Shown: positions 1 to 5,326 of the stretch, piece by piece
How the letters are laid out: each line of letters begins with the position of its first letter
Position numbering within the stretch: position 1 is the first letter of the stretch
Assembly: GCA_024277285.1 (NCBI GenBank)
Contig: JAJRVM010000228.1
Span: forward strand, 1 to 5,920
Source of the DNA: Planctomycetota bacterium
GTDB taxonomy: Bacteria > Planctomycetota > Planctomycetia > Pirellulales > Pirellulaceae
Direction: 5' to 3'
Length of the DNA stretch: 5,920 bases
Notes under the pieces: model-generated
What the model was told of the DNA's origin: nothing
The model's database searches: none
Seen by the model: only the letters and a program-made list of their open reading frames with translations
Translations under genes and position numbers: made by a program

Positions 1-325
1 AAAGTGGTTGAGCGCCGCAACATACGCTGCATGCGTGGCATGCCGGCCGCGCGGCGCATCTTCGGCCAGTGTGACGAATAGTCTGCAAGACGTCCGCCAC
101 GCGCGCTGAAGTTCGGTTCAGTCCATCACCAAAAAAAATGACACGCCACAAGGCGTCGCGCTCCGCGTCCGCGCTCACCGCAGAATTCCCGCCCTCATCG
201 CTGTGCAAATCCCTCCAAACCGCGGCCGCCGCTCTGTCTCTCGTCAAATTCGGCGCCGATTCGCGTCTTCCGCGCACACCGAACCCAAGAAATTGCCGCC
301 GCCAGCCCCCGCAGGGCCCTTCGGA

Positions 326-393
326 ACCAGACTGTCTGGTCCCGAGCTCTGGTCCCGAGTGGTCCCGAGGGCCGCTGGAGGTCAGACAGTCTG
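326..393. repeat. Three GGTCCCGAG copies between 11-bp inverted arms
   Basis: GGTCCCGAG occurs exactly at 338-346, 351-359 and 361-369. The first two copies extend to 12 bp (TCTGGTCCCGAG at 335-346 and 348-359). The cluster is flanked by perfect 11-bp inverted repeats, CAGACTGTCTG at 328-338 and CAGACAGTCTG at 383-393. Each arm is itself an odd-centred palindrome; the left one extends to ACCAGAC-T-GTCTGGT at 326-340. The element could fold into one long hairpin or two small ones. No gene covers it. I do not recognise it as a named repeat family. Confidence 0.6.
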
Positions 394-514
394 CCGCCAC
401 CGAGGCTGCTGGTGGCCATCTGGCCCCACTGCGGTGTTGGGACTCGCGTTGGGTATCCGCTTGCGCACCGCACCGCTCGCATGAGAGCACACTTGCCGGC
501 TGTTACGGCCTCCA

Positions 515-528
515 AGACACCGGTGTCT
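515..528. other. Perfect 14-bp palindrome AGACACCGGTGTCT
   Basis: AGACACCGGTGTCT is its own reverse complement. It lies 18 bp beyond the stop of the sulfatase remnant in the direction of transcription. It has no loop and no T-tract, so it is not a classical terminator. A protein-binding site is possible, but one such palindrome in a window of this size is not far from chance. Confidence 0.35.
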
Positions 529-546
529 CCGCCACGTTGCAAGAAG

Positions 547-699
547 TCACTCGTCACTCCAGTCAAACACTTGAGTGTATTGTTGACGTGGCAGACGGGG
601 CGCGTAGGGCGCGTCACTTTCAGGAACGTACTGGGCCAATCGCTTCTTTGTGGCCGAATGTTTCGGATCGTTGGCCAGATTCTTCCACTCGTGCGGATC
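547..699 (-). pseudogene. Sulfatase C-terminal fragment, displaced frame
   Basis: Read on the minus strand from 699, this frame gives [14 protein letters not shown], then [11 protein letters not shown], and ends VFDWSDE before a TGA at 547-549. The D-P-x-E-x-x-N-L-A motif followed by a helix and a short tail is the standard end of planctomycete-type sulfatases, where it follows a Leu-Tyr-Asp segment. Here the Leu-Tyr-Asp segment is absent, and a stop codon (minus-strand TGA at 715-717) lies five codons upstream, so the piece has no start of its own. It belongs to the same ancestral gene as the N-terminal piece ending near 710. The deletion scar lies within about 700-720. Confidence 0.8.
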
Positions 700-1012
700 G
701 CAGTTCCTGCTCGATCATGTAAACACCGTTACGCCACGGGTAGGTACCGGTCAACAAACTGGTACGAGACGGCATGCAGATGGGCGCTTGGCAGTGTGCA
801 TTGGTGAACAACACACCGCGTTTGGCCAAACGAGTAATGTGCGGCGTCTTGACTTGAAGATGCCCTTCCAGCCCCTCCACCCAATCGTTCAGGTCATCGA
901 TGGCAATGAAGAGAACATTGGGGTGACTCACATTGCCGTTTTTGGCCCAGCACGGTAGGGTGATCATGAAAGTCGTCAGCGCAATTACACAAGCGCTTGT
1001 GATGCGGTTCAT
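547..1012 (-). pseudogene. Secreted type I sulfatase, internally deleted
   Basis: This is the remnant of an exported formylglycine-dependent sulfatase (Sulfatase family, iduronate-2-sulfatase-like branch), an enzyme class that removes sulfate esters from glycans. The start is the ATG at 1012, preceded by AAAGGA (1019-1024) at suitable spacing. Residues 1-22 form a signal peptide ending near LPCWA. Residues 31-40 ([10 protein letters not shown]) carry the metal-binding Asp pair. Residues 74-88 contain [11 protein letters not shown], with Cys79 as the residue converted to formylglycine. Similarity stops after NGVYMIEQ (about residue 102). The same frame then runs on as junk to a stop at 620, while a typical sulfatase C-terminus beginning DPHEWKNLA appears in another frame from 699 to 547. 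About 300 residues of the usual roughly 450-500 are therefore missing, and the ends are joined out of frame. The product would lack most of the fold. Annotation as an intact small sulfatase would be wrong. Confidence 0.85.
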
Positions 1013-1035
1013 TTCTTGTCCTTTCGTTCTGGTCC

Positions 1036-1047
1036 GCGCACGTGCGC
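1036..1047. promoter_or_regulatory. 12-bp palindrome GCGCACGTGCGC upstream of sulfatase
   Basis: GCGCACGTGCGC is a perfect palindrome with a CACGTG centre, located 24-35 bp before the sulfatase ATG in the 78-bp gap after the usp stop. Position and symmetry would suit an operator for a dimeric regulator, but no promoter hexamers are obvious beside it and a 12-bp palindrome is expected about once by chance in this length of DNA. Confidence 0.25.
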
Positions 1048-1090
1048 ACACTGAAGCCGAAGCCATTCGATGGAACCCTGGGAACTGTAG

Positions 1091-1519
1091 TTACTTCTTG
1101 ATAACCAAGACGGGGCAATGACTCATCCTGATGACGCGTTCAGCCACAGACCCGAGCAGCATGTGCGCGATGCCGGTGCGACCGTGTGATGGCATCACGA
1201 TCAGATCCGCACCGTTCTGTTTCGCAAAGTCGGCGATACGGTACCCAGGATCGCCAATTTCGACGTGAAACTGTAACTGCCCGTACTTTTCTTCCGAAAG
1301 CAGCTCATGCAGTTTTTCCATCGCATGTTTGCTGCGAGTCGAGTTGTCAATCTCTTGCCAGATCACACCCGCCTCCGCGACATTCAGCTCCGGGATCACG
1401 TGCACCACATGGACATTGGACGGGCTTTCCGCGATTCCTAAAGCCTGGTCGATGGCTGTGAGCGAATCGCTCGAGAAATCGACAGGGACAACGATCCTCT
1501 TGGCCAAGAAGTCACTCAT
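1091..1519 (-). CDS. Universal stress protein, UspA family
   Basis: A 142-residue single-domain UspA protein, the usual length for the family. These are cytoplasmic, dimeric, Rossmann-like nucleotide-binding proteins linked to starvation and stress survival; the exact role of this one is unknown. The N-terminus has the first strand and turn KRIVVPVDFSSDS (residues 7-19). Residues 81-90 lead into the helix with IADFAKQNGADLIVM (95-109). The ATP-binding signature is P-S-H-G (110-113), nine residues, then G-S (123-124), which fits the G-2x-G-9x-G-S/T pattern except that the first Gly is Pro, a substitution I have seen in active-looking homologues. It ends CPVLVIKK, as typical. The ATG at 1519 is supported by AGGAG at 1528-1532, eight bases upstream. 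The gene is intact although both neighbours are broken. It precedes the sulfatase remnant by 78 bp on the same strand and could once have been cotranscribed with it. Confidence 0.93.
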   Translation of the reverse strand: MSDFLAKRIVVPVDFSSDSLTAIDQALGIAESPSNVHVVHVIPELNVAEAGVIWQEIDNSTRSKHAMEKLHELLSEEKYGQLQFHVEIGDPGYRIADFAKQNGADLIVMPSHGRTGIAHMLLGSVAERVIRMSHCPVLVIKK

Positions 1520-1534
1520 TTCTCAATCTCCTAT

Positions 1535-1553
1535 GATATCGAGCCTCGAGATC
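1535..1553 (-). promoter_or_regulatory. Imperfect hairpin just upstream of usp ribosome site
   Basis: Minus-strand GATCTCGAG and CTCGATATC form nine-base arms with one mismatch around a single base. As RNA this gives a seven-pair stem (one mismatch) with a five-base loop, ending three bases before the AGGAG that serves usp. It may protect the 5' end of the transcript or affect ribosome access. No experimental or family support is available. Confidence 0.3.
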
Positions 1554-1713
1554 GACTTGCGAAATCTCCCCGCGAGCATTCGACGCCATTCATCGTCGTG
1601 TACTCGATACGCACGAACCGAGCGAATGCGAGGCACTCACCACGAACTCTATCATCTTTATACCACACTACGTCTGTTTTCGGTTGGAATATGCGGTCAA
1701 GTTGGTTCGCGAC

Positions 1714-1727
1714 TGACCAGTGACCAG
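1714..1727. repeat. Tandem TGACCAG x2
   Basis: Two adjacent 7-bp copies of TGACCAG on the plus strand, in non-coding DNA upstream of usp. Short phrases of this kind can be leftovers of longer tandem arrays, but two units alone carry little weight. Confidence 0.35.
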
Positions 1728-1981
1728 CGACGAAAGACTCCGCATGACGAATGTTGAAGGCTTTCCCATCGGACGACCCGAGCAGCATCACGCCGCAAAC
1801 CGCATTCGTGCTTCGGATTGCGCCCTTTTGTGGGTCATTGAATATATCGTCATTCACGGCTTGATGCGGCCTCGGCACAGAAACGGTGGACGGCGACGCG
1901 AGGCGGTTCGGTTGCCGAGTTTCGCTAGCCTGTCAAACTGCTTCACCTGCCTGACAAGCAGGGCAAGGGCCTGTGTAGTTG

Positions 1982-2011
1982 ACGTCGCGCCGAACCGTTA
2001 AATAGCGACGT
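1982..2011 (-). terminator. Inverted repeat after GH116 stop, possible terminator
   Basis: ACGTCGC (1982-1988) and GCGACGT (2005-2011) are perfect 7-bp arms around a 16-base loop, starting five bases after the TGA of the GH116 gene. The position suits transcription termination. There is no T-tract on the minus strand after the stem and the loop is long, so an intrinsic terminator is not demonstrated. Confidence 0.25.
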
Positions 2012-2016
2012 TATCG

Positions 2017-3894
2017 TCAGGCAAAACGAACTTTGAGCGTGCCGCCTTCATCGAGTGTGACTTGTTGCCCCAGCGTAATGACAGTTCGGCCGTCAACAGT
2101 GGTGGTTGTTGCGGGGATCGTTTTGCCGTTCAATGTGACGGTCAGAGATTGCAACTTTGCCGGAGCTACAAACGACAATGACTTCAAGCTCAGTTTGCCC
2201 CACGCTACTGAAACCCGCTCGATCTGCTGTCCATTCCGCACGGTTTGTTCAAATGTGCCCCAGCCTTCTGCCGTCGTGAATGCGGTCTTGAAATCCTTGG
2301 GAGTTACCTTTGGAGCAAAACCGATGTGGCCGTTCGGACCATGGTAGTCGAAACCGGCGAGTGTCAATAAAACGCCCCACGAAGCCAAGGCGCGCGCATA
2401 ATGGTCGCCACACTCGACTTCGTTATAGGGGTTGATCAACTCAGGTTGGTACCGGTCGTGTATTGCACGGCAGATTGCGAGCCCTTCAGTCACCATGTCT
2501 TCGGCGATCATATGCCCAGCCACTTGATATTCAATTCCTGTCCAGATTTCATTCTTGTAGATAGTCCCTTTCGGCAAATAATCTCCCTTCGGCCATGTGC
2601 AGGTAAACAGCCCTGCTTGGCCAGGTGAGATGAACCAGCGGAAAGGTTTATGGACCTCGTTGTAGGGTGTCACATCGGGAGCCCAGTTGTATTTCCAGAT
2701 GGCCTTGAGGGCGGAACGAACCATTTCCTTCGGGTAGATGTAGCCCAAGTCAAGCTGGGAAGCCCAGCCTTGGCCGAACAAGTGATCGGAAAGGCACCCA
2801 TCCGCGTATTGGTGCTCGGGATATTTTGCGAGGTCCACATCTTGAATGAAATATTCGCCATTCCAAAGTCGCTCTTGCGACAAGCGTGTGCCACTATTGA
2901 ACACCGTCCGGCAGCGTTTGGCGAACGAGGTATCTCCCATCGTGGCCGCCATTTCCTCGCCGGCGCGCAACGCCGCCAAATAGAGCGACCCCACAAACGT
3001 ATTGGCACCTTCGTAGTTGATATCATACGTATTGTGCTGTGTGTTTTCGATCAACCCATCAGCATTGCCATCTTGGTTAATGGAATACTCGAGCGCCTTC
3101 TTGATGCGTGGCCAGAACGTGCGCAGGAAGGAGTCGTCGGATGATAGCAAGTGTTCACGATACGCCTTGAGGATCGTGCCGCACTGTCCGTCCGCCGCAT
3201 AGGCGTCGTTGCTGCGGAAACCGACCAGGCCGGAGTCGGGGTGGAAACCACCTCCTTCGTTGCGTGGGCAGAGGTCTTGCATGCTGCGAATACTGCGTGC
3301 CAGAGACGGGAAGAGACGAGCATGTGCATGGGCATAGTTCCATACGTGCGTGCACGTGCCTTCACAGCAGGTTACACCTTCGTAGGCGTAAAATCGTCCA
3401 TTCGCCCACCATTGGCAGGTGCCGGTGGCTAGCGTCGAGACGGTCGAATGCAACCTGTCTAGTAACCAAAAGGGAAGCGTGCTGTCATAGTAAGTGTCTC
3501 GCCACAGTCGTGTTTGGCCGGCAAGCCGGTCGTGTTGGTCCAAGACGTATTTCGCTACCGCCTCGGCATTCGCGAATCGCACTGCATAGGCGTTCCCTTT
3601 GGCGGCGTTAGGGAAATGCCAGGCGAGGACGAAAGTGAACGTTTTTTTTTCGCCTGCTTTGATCACCATTTCCGCCGAACGCAGTCGGCCCACCAACTTG
3701 CTGCTCAACGGGACCGTTTGTTCCCCTTCCTTGGTGAAGTGGTTTCCCAAGTCGGCAATCGTGTCATCATCATGCTGTGCCGTGTCGGCTGACATGCAAG
3801 CCAGAGCCATCGTGCCAAAGTCCGCCGCCTGAGGCATTGGCACGACAGCGCCCTCGCGAGGCTTGTCGCTCAGTTCGATGTGGTCGACCAGCAC
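2017..3894 (-). CDS. GH116 catalytic half, downstream of TAG
   Basis: If translated separately, the first usable start is the GTG at 3894, six codons after the TAG, with no good Shine-Dalgarno sequence (only AGTTGGGG nearby), so independent expression is doubtful. Numbering from that GTG, residues 1-10 finish the inserted beta-sandwich module and 80-116 finish the N-terminal domain. The catalytic domain follows. Glu172 in FYAYEG lines up by eye with the GBA2 nucleophile (E527), and Asp291 in NTYD, after DGLIEN (279-284), with the acid/base (D677). Glu492 and Arg501 in NEVECGDHYAR have the spacing of the pair that holds the sugar 6-OH in characterised GH116 enzymes. All these residues are present, so the fold would be competent if made. 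From about 530 a beta-rich tail runs to the end. There is no signal peptide here, so a lone product would stay in the cytoplasm, away from the likely extracytoplasmic substrate. An A9 run in the coding strand (3642-3650) encodes Glu-Lys-Lys-Thr. Confidence 0.8.
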   Translation of the reverse strand: MLVDHIELSDKPREGAVVPMPQAADFGTMALACMSADTAQHDDDTIADLGNHFTKEGEQTVPLSSKLVGRLRSAEMVIKAGEKKTFTFVLAWHFPNAAKGNAYAVRFANAEAVAKYVLDQHDRLAGQTRLWRDTYYDSTLPFWLLDRLHSTVSTLATGTCQWWANGRFYAYEGVTCCEGTCTHVWNYAHAHARLFPSLARSIRSMQDLCPRNEGGGFHPDSGLVGFRSNDAYAADGQCGTILKAYREHLLSSDDSFLRTFWPRIKKALEYSINQDGNADGLIENTQHNTYDINYEGANTFVGSLYLAALRAGEEMAATMGDTSFAKRCRTVFNSGTRLSQERLWNGEYFIQDVDLAKYPEHQYADGCLSDHLFGQGWASQLDLGYIYPKEMVRSALKAIWKYNWAPDVTPYNEVHKPFRWFISPGQAGLFTCTWPKGDYLPKGTIYKNEIWTGIEYQVAGHMIAEDMVTEGLAICRAIHDRYQPELINPYNEVECGDHYARALASWGVLLTLAGFDYHGPNGHIGFAPKVTPKDFKTAFTTAEGWGTFEQTVRNGQQIERVSVAWGKLSLKSLSFVAPAKLQSLTVTLNGKTIPATTTTVDGRTVITLGQQVTLDEGGTLKVRFA

Positions 3895-3912
3895 ATGGCC
3901 CCAACTGCTGCC

Positions 3913-3915
3913 CTA
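3913..3915 (-). other. In-frame amber codon inside GH116
   Basis: The minus strand reads GAC CAG TAG GGC AGC AGT TGG, with coding sequence of the same module on both sides in the same frame. The codon sits in a loop that is variable in this module, so many sense codons could be ancestral; CAG, TGG and AAG are one step away. There is no obvious stem-loop immediately after it of the kind used for recoding. Confidence 0.85.
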
Positions 3916-5196
3916 CTGGTCCGTGATCTCAATGCACGCCTCCTTGCCTTCGAGTGGCAGCACGGGCCAACTGATCCAACGCAGTTTCTCGGTGTTGCCA
4001 CCTCGTGCAGTGCGCACGGTCTTTCCATCAACTTTCAGCGATACGCACGTTTTCTCCGGGTGCCCACCGCCACCAACTTTCAAATTGACGAAACGTCGAT
4101 TGATGGTGAAGCGACGCGAGGTCATCGCACCCGTCGGCGCGTCGCCTCCCAGGAAACTGTTGATCAGGCCCTTGCCGTCGAAACCCGATACCGTCTGCTG
4201 ACCCGGCAAAGTGCCGCCCGCCGGCTTGGTGCCGAACGCATCGCCGGTAACGGTCCAACCGTCGTAGTTGTCACTTTCAAAATCCTCGAAAACGACTGTT
4301 GGCCTCGGTTTCTGATGACTCTTGAGAGCCTCTTTGTCTTCCTGAGCACGATGCAGGATATACCCACGGTCGCCGTCACGCACTATCCGCGTGACTTTCT
4401 GGCCAACCAGTTGAGCACCGCTGCGCTGGCACACGGCATTCTCCAGCCACCCAATCACGCACGTGTAGATCGGACGATCCGAACGGTTTTCCAGAGTGAT
4501 GTGGAATAGAGTCGCCGGCAGGCCGGAGTCTTGCGCGTTCAAGGGAATAAACGGCGAGAAAGCCTCCATGGTGACGCACACTGGAACGCCTTCCTCTTGG
4601 TATCGGACCGTGCCAATCGGATACTGTCCGTTGAACGTAATGTCCTTGAAGCCCTCGCGACTCAGCTTCTTGACGGTCGGTTTTTCCTCTCCCGTCCTCA
4701 CCGCCACAGCAAATCCCTGTTCGACCGGTTTGGCGAAACCGTGGTGCGAGTAAGTAGCGTGTGTGTCACCAACCCAATTCGAAGCCGCATAGTTGAAAAT
4801 CTGCCATGAACCGAGCGTGCCATCGCCACACAGATACAGCTGACCTGATCCGATTCCACCGCACGGCATGCCGATGTTGTCGAGTGCCTTGCCGTCGTAA
4901 ACCTCCTTTGTCCCGCGTTCGAACAGAGCGCGAACCCAAGAGGCGTCGAGTTTCTTGTCAGCTGGCACAAGGCGTTCACCATGAAGATCTGCTGCGGAAA
5001 ACCCGCCTGCCATGATCGATCTCTGCCCGCCGAGCATCGCCCCCACTGTTCCCACGCCGGCGATCTTGAGGAATTCACGCCGTGGCACGTTGTGCGAGGC
5101 CCCTTGCGATGAACAACCGCATGTCTCGCCTGATGACGAACTGCTGCACTTGGCGGCACGTGATGGGCGTGAGTTTCTATCGTCGGTGGGATTCAT
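3913..5196 (-). CDS. GH116 N-terminal half with Tat signal, ends at TAG
   Basis: This is a 427-residue product from the ATG at 5196 to the TAG. An in-frame GTG at 5304 is less likely because it lies before the ribosome site and adds 36 residues upstream of the Tat leader. Residues 1-38 form an unusual hydrophilic leader with C17, a Ser run, C26 and C28. Arg39-Arg40 in P-R-R-E-F-L-K begin the twin-arginine motif, and a short hydrophobic stretch (45-57) follows, so export is through Tat. Residues 107-135 carry the GH116 N-terminal signature: IGMPCGGIGSGQLYL, then GTLGSWQIFNY. From 302 (VFEDFES, DGWTVTGDAFG, GGGGHPEKTCVSLKVDGK, WPVLPLEGKEACIEI) comes an inserted carbohydrate-binding-like beta-sandwich, also seen attached to other planctomycete secreted enzymes such as GH32 proteins (family recollection). 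The TAG falls in the loop before its last strands. The half contains no catalytic residue, so on its own it cannot hydrolyse a substrate. Confidence 0.82.
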   Translation of the reverse strand: MNPTDDRNSRPSRAAKCSSSSSGETCGCSSQGASHNVPRREFLKIAGVGTVGAMLGGQRSIMAGGFSAADLHGERLVPADKKLDASWVRALFERGTKEVYDGKALDNIGMPCGGIGSGQLYLCGDGTLGSWQIFNYAASNWVGDTHATYSHHGFAKPVEQGFAVAVRTGEEKPTVKKLSREGFKDITFNGQYPIGTVRYQEEGVPVCVTMEAFSPFIPLNAQDSGLPATLFHITLENRSDRPIYTCVIGWLENAVCQRSGAQLVGQKVTRIVRDGDRGYILHRAQEDKEALKSHQKPRPTVVFEDFESDNYDGWTVTGDAFGTKPAGGTLPGQQTVSGFDGKGLINSFLGGDAPTGAMTSRRFTINRRFVNLKVGGGGHPEKTCVSLKVDGKTVRTARGGNTEKLRWISWPVLPLEGKEACIEITDQ

Positions 5197-5202
5197 GGAG
5201 GG

Positions 5203-5209
5203 CTCCTTT
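5203..5209 (-). promoter_or_regulatory. Shine-Dalgarno AAAGGAG deciding GH116 start
   Basis: Minus-strand AAAGGAG lies six bases before the ATG at 5196. It selects this ATG over the in-frame GTG at 5304 and places the Tat motif at residues 39-40. Confidence 0.8.
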
Positions 5210-5240
5210 AGTGCTCTTGGACTGTCGCAACCGCAGCATG

Positions 5241-5269
5241 ATACCATACGTTTGGTAGGCCATACCATA
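5241..5269. promoter_or_regulatory. Direct repeat ATACCATA, 21-bp period, before GH116
   Basis: ATACCATA occurs at 5241-5248 and 5262-5269, one copy every 21 bp (two helical turns), 45-73 bp upstream of the GH116 ATG in the 130-bp gap after the transposase. The local AT-richness stands out in a GC-rich window. Phased direct repeats of this type can be regulator sites or contain promoter boxes (TATGGT on the minus strand). I found no convincing -35/-10 pair, so the role is inferred only. Confidence 0.35.
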
Positions 5270-5272
5270 ATT

Positions 5273-5290
5273 CGCTTGAAACAAGCGTAG
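5273..5290. repeat. Small hairpin CGCTTG-AAA-CAAGCG plus GTAG
   Basis: Six-base-pair stem with a three-base loop at 5273-5287, followed by TAG so that GTAG overlaps its foot (5287-5290). A second, weaker hairpin, CGCT-ACGCA-AGCG, is at 5325-5337 across the transposase stop; both share CAAGCGT or GCAAGCGT. REP-associated transposases act on hairpins with a GTAG or GGAG tetranucleotide at the 5' foot; here the tetranucleotide is on the 3' side, so identity as a REP is weak. Confidence 0.25.
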
Positions 5291-5326
5291 ACTAATCGGG
5301 CCACGCCGCAGGAGGTTCACTGCTCG

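Larger units (their letters stand above)
1..546. other. No recognisable gene; GC-rich left flank
   Basis: I see no convincing coding region here. The longer open frames, for example plus strand from 138 and minus strand 195-617, translate to Arg/Pro/Ser-rich sequence without domain motifs and overlap the sulfatase remnant. Near the left edge, short frames stay open to the border on both strands (plus 2-106; minus from about 124 leftwards), so the end of an unseen neighbouring gene cannot be excluded, but neither resembles a family I know. The stretch holds an A8 run at about 130-137, a repeat and inverted-repeat cluster at 326-393, and a 14-bp perfect palindrome at 515-528, both listed separately. 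Confidence 0.5.
1520..2016. other. About 500 bp intergenic, degenerate short repeats
   Basis: This lies between the end of the GH116 gene and usp, and no frame in it looks real. The minus frame 1531-1878 and plus frame 1720-2001 lack family motifs and a ribosome site. There is a tandem TGACCAG pair at 1714-1727 and, at 1740-1820, short phrases such as GACGAATG and TTCGTGCTTCGGATT, which resemble the low-complexity intergenic motifs I associate with planctomycete genomes (an impression, not a search). A TATAAA on the minus strand at 1657-1662 could be a -10 box for usp, but no matching -35 was found. Possible stems are CTGCTT/AAGCAG (1938-1943 with 1956-1961) and the inverted repeat at 1982-2011. 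Confidence 0.5.
2017..5196 (-). pseudogene. GH116 glycoside hydrolase, Tat-exported, one in-frame TAG
   Basis: Read as one gene this is about 1059 residues of a GH116 (GBA2/DUF608) hydrolase, a family of retaining beta-glucosidases, beta-xylosidases and related exo-enzymes. The order is: Cys-rich leader and Tat signal (1-65), GH116 N-terminal beta domain (about 85-290), inserted beta-sandwich module (about 302-444), remainder of the N-terminal domain, then the (alpha/alpha)6 catalytic domain (about 570-955) and a beta tail to 1059. Codon 428 is TAG (3913-3915). The frame is identical on both sides, and the module's sequence flows across the stop: CIEITDQ, stop, GSSWGHVLVDHIELSD. A single CAG-to-TAG change would explain it. 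No other stop or frameshift was found. Either the gene is freshly inactivated, the base is an assembly error, or the stop is read through. The ATG at 5196 follows AAAGGAG (5203-5209) at six bases, and the Tat motif confirms the frame. Confidence 0.85.

Noticed and set aside
540..552. 13-bp match CAAGAAGTCACTC shared with the usp start (1505-1517)
   Set aside because: About 0.5 such matches are expected by chance in a window of this size, and the flanks differ.
195..617. Minus-strand open frame of 140 codons
   Set aside because: Overlaps the sulfatase tail in another frame and has no family resemblance; the sulfatase frame in 547-699 explains the sequence better.
138..722. Plus-strand open frame of 194 codons
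   Set aside because: No ribosome site or domain motif; the translation is Ser/Arg/Pro-rich and its right part is the reverse complement of the sulfatase remnant.
1775..1788. 14-bp match GACCCGAGCAGCAT to usp (1149-1162), suggesting a usp relic
   Set aside because: Both encode MLLGS on the minus strand, but similarity does not extend past the exact match on either side, so chance is more likely.
1531..1878. Minus-strand open frame of 115 codons upstream of usp
   Set aside because: No ribosome site, no motifs, and its translation reflects degenerate intergenic repeats; it also covers the usp Shine-Dalgarno region.
2650..3144. Plus-strand open frame of 164 codons
   Set aside because: Antisense to the GH116 catalytic domain with its recognisable DGLIEN and TYD motifs; a shadow frame.
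3913..3915. TAG as a pyrrolysine codon
   Set aside because: The family has no conserved special residue here, the position is a variable loop, and no pyl genes are visible; nonsense mutation or error is simpler.
3880..4509. Plus-strand open frame of 209 codons
   Set aside because: Lies antisense to the GH116 beta-sandwich module, which has clear family sequence on the minus strand; no ribosome site.
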